From Actinotalea lenta (GTDB lineage Bacteria > Actinomycetota > Actinomycetes > Actinomycetales > Cellulomonadaceae), in NCBI RefSeq assembly GCF_030586465.1, contig NZ_JAUQYP010000001.1:1659223-1723222 (forward strand): a DNA stretch of 64,000 nt, given 5' to 3'. This document shows positions 51,750 through 60,638 of the stretch, in pieces (position 1 is the stretch's first letter; each line of letters begins with the position of its first letter). The translations under genes and the position numbers were made by a program. Under the pieces are notes generated by a model. That model saw nothing but the letters and a program-made list of their open reading frames with translations, was not told the origin of the DNA and made no database searches.

Positions 51750-52372
51750 GGCGGTTGGCGCTGTCCCTCCGGCCTTCGCGCTGGGGAACGGCCGGCTGAC
51801 CGGGCCTGGCCGGTGGCCGAACGAGCCGGATCCAGCAGCTGCCCGTGCTCGGCCCGGCAAGGCCCAGCGCGGGCCACAGCCTCGAGCACTTGAGGCGACC
51901 CCCGGTCTGTCTCCCCCGTTCCGAGCGCGTGTAGTACTGGACGCCGACGCCGACGCCGACGCCGGCCAGGTCCGCAGCCTCCTCACGGCGCGGCCTGGCA
52001 CCCTGCGTAGCGTTTGTCTCGGACCACACCCGCGGACTGCGGAGCCCGACGGGCCCGGCGAGAGGCCAGGAAGTCACGCACATCAGCTCGGTTGCCCATG
52101 CCGACCGCGGTGGGCCGGAGACCAACGCTCGCGTGAGGCACCAGCACTAGCCCCGACTCGGGGCCATCCGGCGAGAGCGCGACGCCCGGCGTGACGTCGG
52201 TGCTGCGCCCACGTGGTTCGGGCCGTAGCCCGGAAACCGACCTGTGACCCGGTTGTGACCCGGAAACTCCGTGGCGCGTGGTGATACGCGGTGATGCTCA
52301 TGTCCATGAAGAAGCACGTCAGAGAGCAGTCATGGTGTCTCGGGTGATGCTTGGTTATCGTCCTGCGCCTAC
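51750..52372. other. Non-coding or decayed stretch
   Basis: No reading frame here has natural composition or a ribosome site. A short GACGCC tandem repeat lies at about 51941-51963. The region ends at the third copy of the tRNA-Lys 3' end and may be remnant island DNA. Confidence 0.5.
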
Positions 52373-52415
52373 TCAGCGGGTTCGGGGTTCGAGTCCCTGA
52401 TGGCGCACCAGCAAC
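52373..52415. repeat. Third copy of the tRNA-Lys 3' end (attachment-site remnant)
   Basis: This 43-base sequence equals 22653-22695, so it includes the 35-bp att core, the complete CCA and eight further bases. No acceptor 5' half is present, so it is not a tRNA gene. It indicates that DNA between 39.14 and 52.37 kb may have been added by an earlier integration at the same site. Confidence 0.85.
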
Positions 52416-52858
52416 CTCACTCGTTCCACCTCCAAGGCTTCCGCGCGCCCCGGTAGGCGCCTGAGGTCCGGCCGTGCCCGGCCACGCGCAGTCGTCGTCG
52501 GCGGGAGCACGCACGCGCCGTGCCCGGCAGCGACCCCCGTGATCGAGGGCGCGATCTGCGAGATCCAGCGGGTACCACGCGGGAGTGGCGCGACGAGCGC
52601 CGGCGCGGCGAAGCCGGCCACCCCCGCACCGCTCGACGGCAGCGGCCGGTGGGCCGCGAGGCCCGTTGGGTCCCCAGTCGCGTCTCGCGAGAAGTGAATA
52701 TTCATGCGTGATCGAATCGTGACTTGACTGCGGGTGGCCATCGGGCGCATCGTGTGTCGCGCAAGCCATCCAGTAGTGAATGGAAATGCAATGGTGCAGG
52801 AGTCAACGGTGCGGCCGCCCGAGAGCGCTGCCGCTGCGCGCGGCGGGCGGTCGGCGGC
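52416..52858. other. Leader region of the sugar operon
   Basis: The first 250 bases hold no gene I can support. The last 170 bases are less GC-rich than their surroundings and include TTGACT at 52724-52729, a possible -35 box, but no good -10 box at standard spacing. The palindrome at 52695-52704 lies in it. It probably contains the promoter of the operon starting at 52859. Confidence 0.4.
52695..52704. promoter_or_regulatory. Palindromic operator candidate
   Basis: TGAATATTCA is a perfect 10-bp palindrome, striking in DNA of this GC content. It sits 20 bases before a possible -35 box and 155 bases before the kinase start. A related half-site (GTGAAT) occurs near 52775. The SorC-type regulator at the end of the operon could bind here. 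Confidence 0.35.
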
Positions 52859-54343
52859 GTGAGCGGGGTGCGCGGCGGGGTCGTGGTCGCGGTCGACCAG
52901 GGGACCAGCTCCACCAAGACCGTGGCGATGGACGGTTCCGGTCAGCTCGTGGCGCGGGCCACGACACCCGTCGGCCAGGCGAACCCCCGGCCCGGGTGGC
53001 TCGAGCAGGACCCCGAGGAGATCCTGGCCTCGGTGCTGGCGTCCGTCGCCGAGGTCGTGGCAGAGGTGGGCACCGACGTCGTCACCGTCGGCCTGAGCAA
53101 CCAGCGCGAGTCCGCGCTCGTCTGGGAGACCGCCAGCGGGAGGCCACTGGGCCCGATGCTGGGCTGGCAGGACCGCCGCACCGTCCCGCGGGCTCAGGAG
53201 CTGGCTCGAGCAGGCGCCTCCGACGCGATCCGGCGGATCTCCGGTCTCCCGCTGGACCCGATGTTCTCGGCACTGAAGATCGAGTGGCTGCTCGACCAGG
53301 TGGACCCCGACCGTTCGCTCGCCGCGCGCGGTGCGATCACGGTCGGGACGCTCGACGCATGGCTCCTGTCCCGCCTCACCGGCGAACGGCGGATCGAGGC
53401 GGGCAACGCGAGCCGGACGCAGCTGCTCGACGTGGCGACCGCGAGTTGGAGCGAGGAGCTCGCAGCGCTCTTCCGCATCCCGATGGCTGCGCTCCCGCCG
53501 ATCGTAGACTCCGACGCGGTCTCACGACCGGTGGCGGAGTCCTGGGGCGATCTTGCCGGGCTCTCCTTCTCCGGGGTCCTCGGTGACTCGCACGCCGCCC
53601 TCTTCGCGCACGGCGTCCGGGAGCCCGGCCTCGTCAAGGTGACCTACGGCACGGGTTCGTCGGTGATGGGGCTGAGCGCCGGCTCGGTGGCCGAGGCCAC
53701 GGGCATGGTGGAGACCCTCGGCTGGCAGCGTGCGGGCGTCCCGGCGCGAGCCTTCGAAGGCAACATCCTCTCGGTCGGCTCGACGCTGCTCTGGGTCGCG
53801 GACATGCTCGGATGCACGACCGAAGAGCTCGACCGGCTGGCTCGGTCCGTGCCGGACAACGGCGGCGTGTACCTGGTGCCCGCGTTCTCCGGTCTCGGCG
53901 CCCCCTGGTGGGACGAAGCGGCCTCTTCGGTCATGGTGGGCTTCGGCCCGGGGAACGGGCGTGCGCACGTGGCGCGGGGCGCGTTCGAGTCGATCCCGTT
54001 GCAGATCGAGGACGTCCTCGAGCGGGCCGACCAGGCCTCGGGCGTGCGCGTGGCGACGGTCCTCACCGACGGCGGGCCGACCCGCAACGACTGGCTCATG
54101 CAGATGCAGGCCGACCTCAGCAACCGTCAGGTGCAGAGGTCGGACGTCGCCGAGCTCTCCGTCTCGGGTGCCGCCCACCTCGCCGGCCTCTCCGTCGGCT
54201 GGTGGAGCGAGGCCGACGTGGCAGCGATGCCGCGGCAGCGGACGCAGTTCGAGCCCGCGCCCGACGCGGGGCGGTCCCGCGCAGCGATCAGGGGCGGTTG
54301 GGCGGATGCCCTCCGTCGTGCACGAGTGAGCCGGTCGGCGTGA
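52859..54343 (+). CDS. FGGY-family carbohydrate kinase
   Basis: A 494-residue kinase. The N-terminal phosphate motif is VAVDQGTSSTKTVAMDG at about residues 9-25; FGGY motifs include GLSNQRESALVW, GWQDRRTV, KVTYGTGSSVMG and LTDGGPTRNDWLMQMQADL. It is nearest to glycerol- and xylulose-type kinases. The GTG at 52859 is chosen by alignment of the start; no clear ribosome site is visible. It likely phosphorylates the ketose produced by the SDR enzymes encoded downstream. Confidence 0.87.
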   Translation: MSGVRGGVVVAVDQGTSSTKTVAMDGSGQLVARATTPVGQANPRPGWLEQDPEEILASVLASVAEVVAEVGTDVVTVGLSNQRESALVWETASGRPLGPMLGWQDRRTVPRAQELARAGASDAIRRISGLPLDPMFSALKIEWLLDQVDPDRSLAARGAITVGTLDAWLLSRLTGERRIEAGNASRTQLLDVATASWSEELAALFRIPMAALPPIVDSDAVSRPVAESWGDLAGLSFSGVLGDSHAALFAHGVREPGLVKVTYGTGSSVMGLSAGSVAEATGMVETLGWQRAGVPARAFEGNILSVGSTLLWVADMLGCTTEELDRLARSVPDNGGVYLVPAFSGLGAPWWDEAASSVMVGFGPGNGRAHVARGAFESIPLQIEDVLERADQASGVRVATVLTDGGPTRNDWLMQMQADLSNRQVQRSDVAELSVSGAAHLAGLSVGWWSEADVAAMPRQRTQFEPAPDAGRSRAAIRGGWADALRRARVSRSA

Positions 54344-54369
54344 TGTCGCCGCGGCTCGAAGGAGGATCA

Positions 54370-55179
54370 ATGAGTACAGATGTCGTCTCGTCCATCTTCG
54401 CCGGGGCGTTCACCGGCCGCCGCGTGGCGATCGTCGGCGCGGGCCGAGGCATCGGGCGTGCCGTCGCCGAGGCGTTCGCGGTGTCTGGTGCTGCCGTGCA
54501 CATGGTCGACCACGCCGAGATGGTCCATGAGGCGGCGGCCGAGCTCGCTGCGACCGGTGCCGAGGCGACCTCCGCGGTCGCCGACGTGACCGTCGAGGGC
54601 GATGTCGTCCGCGTGTTCGCGGATCTCGCCGACCGGTGGGGCGCGCTCGACGTGCTCGTCAACAACGCCGGGGTCATCAGGATCGACGACCTGGCGCACA
54701 CCACGACGGAGGACTTCGCGCGGGTGCTGGCGGTCAACACCACCGGGCAGTTCGTGGCATCGCGCGAGGCATACCCCCTGCTGAAGGCGAACGGCGGCGG
54801 CGTCATCCTCAACGCCGCGTCGGGCCAGGCGCGCCAGGGGTTCATCTACACCCCCTCGTACGCCGCGTCGAAGTTCGGCGTCGTGGGTCTCACCCAGTCC
54901 CTGGCCAAGGAGCTCGCGAAGGACAACATCCGCGTGAACGCCTACTGCCCCGGGATCGTCCCCACCGAGATGTGGGAGTACAACGACCGCGAGTGGGGCA
55001 AGCGGCTCGGCGACTACAAGCCGGGTGAGCTCATGCAGGAATGGATCGACGACATTCCCCTCGGCCGAGGCGCGACCAGCAGCGATATTGCGAACGCGCT
55101 TCTCTTCCTCGCCTCCGACGCCGGGTCCTACATCACGGGCCAGGCGCTCAACATCGACGGTGGCATGTTCATGAACTGA
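54370..55179 (+). CDS. SDR-family oxidoreductase (first)
   Basis: A 269-residue short-chain dehydrogenase. The NAD(P) motif is GAGRGIG at about residues 24-30, with NNAGVI, the catalytic Ser in NAASGQARQG, YAASK (Tyr and Lys) and CPGIVPTEM. GGAGGA precedes the ATG. It resembles polyol/sorbitol dehydrogenases of the SDR class and may oxidise a sugar alcohol to a ketose. Confidence 0.9.
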   Translation: MSTDVVSSIFAGAFTGRRVAIVGAGRGIGRAVAEAFAVSGAAVHMVDHAEMVHEAAAELAATGAEATSAVADVTVEGDVVRVFADLADRWGALDVLVNNAGVIRIDDLAHTTTEDFARVLAVNTTGQFVASREAYPLLKANGGGVILNAASGQARQGFIYTPSYAASKFGVVGLTQSLAKELAKDNIRVNAYCPGIVPTEMWEYNDREWGKRLGDYKPGELMQEWIDDIPLGRGATSSDIANALLFLASDAGSYITGQALNIDGGMFMN

Positions 55180-55217
55180 GCCGCGCAGCGGTTCGGTACG
55201 ACCAACGGAGTTCATTC

Positions 55218-56228
55218 ATGGCACAGACCCTTGCTGGGACGTCGGCGGCGCCCGGCGCCCCGACCAGACCAGGAAACCCGTGGGTGGCCCGGGCCCGAGC
55301 GGCATTCACCGGAACCGGTGGAGCGCTCCTCGGCCTGATCGTCATCGTCGTCGTGTTCTCGCTGGCCTCGCCCTACTTCTTCACGGGCCGGAACCTGCTC
55401 AACATCGTCGACCAGATCACGGTGCTGGGCATCCTGGCGATCGGCGGTACCGCGGTCATCATCACCGGGGGCATCGATCTCTCGGTCGGTTCGGTGCTCG
55501 CCCTGTCGACGATGGTCCTCGGCTACCTCGCACACGACGGTGGCCAGCCGATGTGGGTCGCGATGATCGTCTCCGTGCTGGTCGGCGCGGCCGCCGGCGC
55601 CCTCAACGGCATCGCCATCACGTTGGCCAAGCTGCCGCCGTTCATTGCGACACTCGCGATGATGTCGATCGCTCGCGGCCTGGCGAACCTGATCACCAAC
55701 GGGCAGCAGATCATCGGCTACCCGGTCTGGTTCGACGACCTGTCGTCGAACCGGATGGCAGGGTTCCTGTCGGTGACGGTCATAGTCCTGATCGTTCTCT
55801 ACGTCGCCGGCTGGGCGTTCCTGCGATACCGCTCCACCGGCCGCGCCCTCTATGCGATCGGCGGGAGCGACGAGGTCGCCCGGCTCGCAGGCATCAACGT
55901 CAAGCGGATCACCGCGCTGGTGTACGTCGCCGCCGGGGCGCTGGCGGCGGTCGCCGGCATCGTGCTGGCCTCGCGCCTCGACTCCTCGCAGCCGACCGCC
56001 GGCACCGGCTACGAGCTCGATGTGATCGCCGCCGTGGTCATCGGAGGCGCGAGCCTCACCGGTGGCGTCGGGCGGCTCACGGGGACCCTCGTCGGCGTCC
56101 TGATCATCGGCGTGCTCCGCAACGGCCTCAACCTGCTGGGCGTGTCGCCGTTCCTTCAGTCAATCATGATCGGCGTGGTTATCGCGGGCGCCGTCATGGC
56201 AGATGTCTTGCGCCGACGCAAGGCTTGA
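55218..56228 (+). CDS. Sugar ABC permease, RbsC type
   Basis: A 336-residue permease with about ten helices. The family marks are GGTAVIITGGIDLSVGSVLA, LNGIAITLAKLPPFIATLAM and ALYAIGGSDEVARLAGINV, the last being the ATPase-contact loop. The ATG at 55218 has CGGAG upstream. It works with the binding protein and ATPase encoded next. Confidence 0.92.
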   Translation: MAQTLAGTSAAPGAPTRPGNPWVARARAAFTGTGGALLGLIVIVVVFSLASPYFFTGRNLLNIVDQITVLGILAIGGTAVIITGGIDLSVGSVLALSTMVLGYLAHDGGQPMWVAMIVSVLVGAAAGALNGIAITLAKLPPFIATLAMMSIARGLANLITNGQQIIGYPVWFDDLSSNRMAGFLSVTVIVLIVLYVAGWAFLRYRSTGRALYAIGGSDEVARLAGINVKRITALVYVAAGALAAVAGIVLASRLDSSQPTAGTGYELDVIAAVVIGGASLTGGVGRLTGTLVGVLIIGVLRNGLNLLGVSPFLQSIMIGVVIAGAVMADVLRRRKA

Positions 56229-56289
56229 CCCAACCCATTCGAACAACTTCTTCCCGAGTGGTTCCGCACAGTTCAAAGGAGAATGGCAA

Positions 56290-57282
56290 ATGCGAAAGTT
56301 CACAGCCCTGGTCGTGACCGCGTTGGCGGCCGCGCTCAGCCTAACGGCCTGCAGCTCCGGCGGCGGTACCGGCGACGCCGCAAGCTCGTCGGACACGGCG
56401 TCCGAGTCCTCGTCCGCCGGCGGTGACGGCGGTGGGCTGACGATCGGTCTCGCCGTGGCCAACCTCCAGGCCGACTTCTTCAACCAGATCCGTACCTCGG
56501 TCGAGGCCGCCGGCAAGGACCAGGGGATCACCATCGTGACCGCCGACGCCGGCGGCGACGCCGACAAGCAGGTCAACCAGATCCAGGACTTCATCACCCA
56601 GGGAGTCGACGCGATCATCTACATCCCGGCGGGCGCCACCGCAGCGAGCGTGCCGGTGCGCGACGCGCATGCGGCGGGTATCCCGGTCGTGACCGTCGAC
56701 CGCAACCCCGACGGTGAGCCCGGCGACACCTTCATCGCCACGGACTCCGTCTCCGCCGCCAAGGCGCTCGGTGAGTGGGTCGTCCAGCAGACCGGTGGCA
56801 AGGGCAACCTCGGTGTGATCCAGGGCCAGATCGGTACGACCCCGGAGGAGGCCCGTGACCAGGGCTTCAAGGAGGGCATCGCCGGGTCGGACATCGTCGA
56901 GGTGGCGCGTCAGGCGTCGAAGCAGTGGCACCAGGACGAGGGCTTCAACATCGCGCAGGACATGCTGCAGGCCCACCCCGACATCAACATCATCTTCGGC
57001 CGGGCCGACGCGCTCGCCCTGGGCGCCGCGCAGGCCGCCCGGGCAGGCAACTTCACCAACATCCTGATCGTCGGCTTCGACGGTGACCCGGCCGGTCTCC
57101 AGGCGGTCAAGGACGGCACGCTCGCCGCGACGATCACGCAGCCCACGCAGGCGATGGGCCGGCTGGCTGTCGACAGCGCGGTGAAGCTCATCAACGGCGA
57201 GACCCTTCCCGCCGAGCAGCTCCAGGACGGCGTCCTGACCACCAAGGACAACGTCGACCAGTACCTCGCCCAGCACCCGTGA
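56290..57282 (+). CDS. Sugar-binding lipoprotein, RbsB type
   Basis: A 330-residue periplasmic-binding-type lipoprotein. The signal peptide ends in LTAC (about residues 18-21), followed by a Ser/Gly-rich spacer and the type I fold: IGLAVANLQADFFNQIRTSV, GVDAIIYIPAGATA, IPVVTVDRNPDG and NILIVGFDGDPAG. A strong AAAGGAG site precedes the ATG. It probably binds a pentose or polyol. Confidence 0.93.
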   Translation: MRKFTALVVTALAAALSLTACSSGGGTGDAASSSDTASESSSAGGDGGGLTIGLAVANLQADFFNQIRTSVEAAGKDQGITIVTADAGGDADKQVNQIQDFITQGVDAIIYIPAGATAASVPVRDAHAAGIPVVTVDRNPDGEPGDTFIATDSVSAAKALGEWVVQQTGGKGNLGVIQGQIGTTPEEARDQGFKEGIAGSDIVEVARQASKQWHQDEGFNIAQDMLQAHPDINIIFGRADALALGAAQAARAGNFTNILIVGFDGDPAGLQAVKDGTLAATITQPTQAMGRLAVDSAVKLINGETLPAEQLQDGVLTTKDNVDQYLAQHP

Positions 57283-57288
57283 GGCACG

Positions 57289-57321
57289 GCCTGGCGGGGC
57301 GGCGACACCGCCCCGCCAGGC
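57289..57321 (+). other. Intercistronic hairpin between binding-protein and ATPase genes
   Basis: CCTGGCGGGGCGG at 57290-57302 pairs perfectly with CCGCCCCGCCAGG at 57308-57320, with one more G-C pair outside (14 bp, 5-base loop). It starts seven bases after the binding-protein stop. Such hairpins commonly protect the upstream mRNA or reduce read-through, giving more binding protein than ATPase. Confidence 0.7.
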
Positions 57322-57360
57322 GCGGCACGACCGACACCCGCAGCGCGTGGAGGCAGCACC

Positions 57361-58848
57361 ATGACCACCAGTGACGACGGCCTCGTCGTACGAGGCGTGA
57401 CCAAGCAGTACCCCGGGACCCGGGCCCTCCACGACGTCGACGTCCACGTGGGCCCCGGCGAGTGCGTCGCCCTGCTCGGCGAGAACGGGGCGGGCAAGTC
57501 CACCCTCGCCGGGATCATCGCGGGCATCACGCAGCCCACCGAGGGCACGATGCTCTGGCACGGCGAGCCCTTCGCGCCCGCGTCGCCGTCGGACTCGATC
57601 GCCGCAGGCGTCGGCCTGATCCACCAGGAGATGCGCCTGCTCCCCGATCTGTCGGTGGCCGAGAACGTCCTCGTCGGCCGCTGGCCGACGCGGTCCGGCG
57701 GATGGGTCAGCCGCGGCCAGATGCGCGCTCGAGCCCAGGAGAAGCTCGAGCAGCTCGGATTCACCCAGAGCATGGACGTGCCGGTCCGCACCCTGAGCGT
57801 GGCGGGCCAGCAGCAGGTCGAGATCGCCAAGGCCCTGATGCTGGACGCCAAGCTGCTGATCCTGGACGAGCCGACGGCAGCCCTCGGTGCCCATGAGACC
57901 GAGGCGCTCTTCGAGCGCATCCACCTTCTCAAGGCCGACGGCGTCTCGTTCATCTACGTCAGCCACCGCCTCGCGGAGATCCGGCAGATCGCTGATCGGA
58001 TCGTGGTGCTGCGTGACGGCGAGAAGGTCGCCGAGCACGCCACGGCGGACGTCCCGCAGGACCAGCTGATCAAGGAGATGGTGGGCCGTTCGGTCGACCG
58101 GCTCTTCCCCGAGGTGCGCCCGCCGGCCGACCGCGTCGTGCTGGAGGTCGAGAGCCTCTCCTCGCCCACCGGTCGTTTCCGGGACATCTCCTTCGAGGTC
58201 CGCGCGGGCGAGGTCTTCGGCATCGCCGGAATCGTCGGCGCCGGACGCACGGAGCTCGTGCGCGCCATCACGGGAGCCGACCCGAGCCACGGCACGGTCC
58301 GCGTGGATGGCGCCGAGGTGCGCAGGCACTCGGTCCAGGGAGCGATCAAGGCCGGGATGGTGATGATCCCCGAAGACCGCAAGGGCCAGGGGGTCATCGT
58401 CCCCGACACCATCCAGGACAACGTCGTAATCGCCAACCTCGACCGGATCGCGCCCGGGGGTTGGCTCGCACCCAGGAAGGCCCGCCAGACGGCCGCGCAC
58501 GCGGTGGAGCGGTTCGGCGTCAAGGGCAAGCCCGAGCACCTCGTCTCGTCCCTGTCCGGAGGCAACCAGCAGAAGGTGGTCCTGGCCAAGTGGCTCGAGC
58601 GGGGCCCGAAGGTCGTCATCCTCGACGAGCCCACCCGTGGGATCGACGTCGGTGCGCGGGCCTCGATCTACGACGTGATCACCGAGCTCTCGCGTGCTGG
58701 TGTGGCCATCGTCGTCGTCAGCTCGGACCTCGACGAGGTCCTCGGGCTCTCGCACCGCGTGATGGTGCTGAGCCGCGGGACCGACCGGGGCGTCCTCGAG
58801 CGTGACGAGGCAGAGGCTGCCCGCGTGATCGAGCTCGCCACCACCTGA
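57361..58848 (+). CDS. Sugar ABC ATPase with two nucleotide-binding domains, RbsA type
   Basis: A 495-residue tandem ATPase. The first domain has GENGAGKST, SVAGQQQVEIAKAL and LLILDEPTAAL; the second has GIVGAGRTE in place of a standard Walker A, LSGGNQQKVVLAKWL and VVILDEPTRGID. This degenerate second P-loop is normal for the RbsA family. It completes the importer. Confidence 0.93.
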   Translation: MTTSDDGLVVRGVTKQYPGTRALHDVDVHVGPGECVALLGENGAGKSTLAGIIAGITQPTEGTMLWHGEPFAPASPSDSIAAGVGLIHQEMRLLPDLSVAENVLVGRWPTRSGGWVSRGQMRARAQEKLEQLGFTQSMDVPVRTLSVAGQQQVEIAKALMLDAKLLILDEPTAALGAHETEALFERIHLLKADGVSFIYVSHRLAEIRQIADRIVVLRDGEKVAEHATADVPQDQLIKEMVGRSVDRLFPEVRPPADRVVLEVESLSSPTGRFRDISFEVRAGEVFGIAGIVGAGRTELVRAITGADPSHGTVRVDGAEVRRHSVQGAIKAGMVMIPEDRKGQGVIVPDTIQDNVVIANLDRIAPGGWLAPRKARQTAAHAVERFGVKGKPEHLVSSLSGGNQQKVVLAKWLERGPKVVILDEPTRGIDVGARASIYDVITELSRAGVAIVVVSSDLDEVLGLSHRVMVLSRGTDRGVLERDEAEAARVIELATT

Positions 58849-58911
58849 CCTCGCAACCCACAGAACCCACCGTGGCCCGCGCGTCGCGGCCACTGACGAA
58901 GGAGTAGGACC

Positions 58912-59679
58912 ATGGCAGGCACGAGCTTCAGGCTGGACGGCGACGTCGCGCTCGTCACCGGCGGAGCGAGCGGCATCGGGCAGGCGATCGCCCTGGGGAT
59001 CGCGGAAGCGGGCGGGAAGGTCGCCGTCGCCGATCTCGCGAACGCCGACTTCGAGTCGACCCTCGGGCAGATCGCGTCGATCGGCGGATCGGCCATCGCG
59101 GTGCCGGTCGACGTGACGGACAAGGCGCAGCTCGTCGCAGCGGTCGAGAAGACCGAGGCCGAGCTCGGCGCCCTCACCCTGGCCGTGAACTCGGCGGGCA
59201 TCGCGAACGCCGCTCCCGCCCTCGAGATGAGCCAGGAGCAGTGGCAGCAGGTCTACGACGTCGACGTCACGGGCGTGTTCCTCAGCTGTCAGGTCGAGGG
59301 TGCGGCCATGCTGCGCCACGGCCGTGGGTCGATCGTGAACATCGCCTCGATGTCCGGGACGATCGTCAACCGCGGACTGCTCCAGGTGCACTACAACAGC
59401 GCGAAGGCGGCGGTCCAGCACCTGACGAAGTCCCTCGCGATGGAGTGGGCTCGTGAGGGCGTCAGGGTGAACTCCATCAGCCCCGGCTACACCGCGACGC
59501 CCATGAACACGCGACCCGAGGTCGCCGATCAGGCGATCCAGTTCGCAGCCGACACGCCGCTCGGCCGGATGGCCGCACCGGCCGAGATCGCGGGCCCGAC
59601 GGTCTTCCTGCTGTCGCCCGCTGCCAGCTTCTGCACAGGTGTCGACCTGCTCGTCGACGGCGGCTTCTGCTGCTGGTGA
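58912..59679 (+). CDS. SDR-family oxidoreductase (second)
   Basis: A 255-residue short-chain dehydrogenase with GGASGIG at about residues 17-23, NSAGIAN, the catalytic IASMSGTI, YNSAK and SPGYTATPM. AAGGAG precedes the ATG. It is distinct from the first SDR, so the operon can perform two oxidoreductions, either on two polyols or at two steps. Confidence 0.9.
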   Translation: MAGTSFRLDGDVALVTGGASGIGQAIALGIAEAGGKVAVADLANADFESTLGQIASIGGSAIAVPVDVTDKAQLVAAVEKTEAELGALTLAVNSAGIANAAPALEMSQEQWQQVYDVDVTGVFLSCQVEGAAMLRHGRGSIVNIASMSGTIVNRGLLQVHYNSAKAAVQHLTKSLAMEWAREGVRVNSISPGYTATPMNTRPEVADQAIQFAADTPLGRMAAPAEIAGPTVFLLSPAASFCTGVDLLVDGGFCCW

Positions 59680-59723
59680 GCGACGGCGACGTGCGACCCA
59701 CATCCGATACGAAGGAGACGACC

Positions 59724-60638
59724 ATGCCAACCGAGGAGGACCTGGTTCCCCGGGTCGACCCAGAGGCCGTACCGAGCGACACCCTCACCGTCCTCGGTCG
59801 GGTGCCGGCCGGTGCGACACGAGAGGAGGCGGTCGCGCACCTGAGAGAGGCTGCCCGCCTCGTGCGCCGCCGCGACATCCAGATGATCCGCGCCTCAGGG
59901 CTGGGACACGTCGGTGGCGAGTTCTCGGTGATCGACATCCTCATCACGCTGTACCTCGACGCGATGAACATGTCTCCCGAGCTCCTCGGCGACCCGGACC
60001 GCGACCGGTTCATCCTGTCCAAGGGGCACGCGGCGGCGGCGCTGTACACCACTCTCGCGATCGCCGGCTTCCTGCCACCCGAGCAGCTGGGCACCTTCAT
60101 GCAGCCGCTGTCGCAGCTCAACGGCCACCCGGCACGCACGAAGATCGCCGCCGTCGAGGCATCGACCGGTCCCCTCGGACACGGTCTTCCGGTCGCCGTC
60201 GGCACCGCCTTCGCGGGCCAGCTCGACGGGTCGCCACGGCGCACCTTCGTAGTCACCGGTGACGGAGAGCTGCAGGAGGGCTCGAACTGGGAGGCCCTGA
60301 TGACCGCCGGTAACCACCGGCTGTCGCACTTGTGCGTGGTCGTGGACCGCAACCGGCTCCAGCAGGGTGCCCGGGTGGCGGACACCAACGACCTCGAGCC
60401 CCTCGCGGACAAGCTCCGCGCGTTCAACCTGGAGGTGGTCGAGGTCGACGGCCACGACCACGGCGCCCTCCTGGACGTGTTCGCGAACGTCCCGGCAGCC
60501 TCGGGCAAGCCGACCGCGGTGATCGCGCACACCATCAAGGGCCACCCGATCTCGTTCATGTCCGACAACGTCGCCTGGCACCACAAGGTGCCGTCCGCCG
60601 AGCAGGTGGCGCAGGCGCTCGCCGAGCTGGAGGCCTGA
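59724..60638 (+). CDS. Transketolase N-terminal subunit (ThDP-binding half)
   Basis: A 304-residue subunit of a split transketolase. It includes SGLGHVGGEFSVIDILI, LSKGHAAAALYTTLAIAGF, the ThDP motif GDGELQEGSNWEA (motif GDG...) and AHTIKGHPISFM. GAAGGAG precedes the ATG at 59724. It overlaps the C-terminal subunit gene (TGATG). Split transketolases occur in pathways for unusual pentoses and polyols, e.g. apulose-phosphate cleavage by AptAB. Confidence 0.9.
   Translation: MPTEEDLVPRVDPEAVPSDTLTVLGRVPAGATREEAVAHLREAARLVRRRDIQMIRASGLGHVGGEFSVIDILITLYLDAMNMSPELLGDPDRDRFILSKGHAAAALYTTLAIAGFLPPEQLGTFMQPLSQLNGHPARTKIAAVEASTGPLGHGLPVAVGTAFAGQLDGSPRRTFVVTGDGELQEGSNWEALMTAGNHRLSHLCVVVDRNRLQQGARVADTNDLEPLADKLRAFNLEVVEVDGHDHGALLDVFANVPAASGKPTAVIAHTIKGHPISFMSDNVAWHHKVPSAEQVAQALAELEA

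Noticed and set aside
39140..52372. A second complete prophage
   Set aside because: No integrase, capsid, packaging or lysis genes; the genes look like ordinary chromosomal transport and signalling genes.
52373..52415. A second tRNA-Lys gene
   Set aside because: Only the 3' part is present; the acceptor 5' strand, D-arm and anticodon stem are absent.
52416..52858. Long leftward frames in the sugar-operon leader
   Set aside because: They are Arg/Pro-rich, lack ribosome sites and simply run through the att remnant, ending in the same RHQGLEPRTR as every frame through that repeat.
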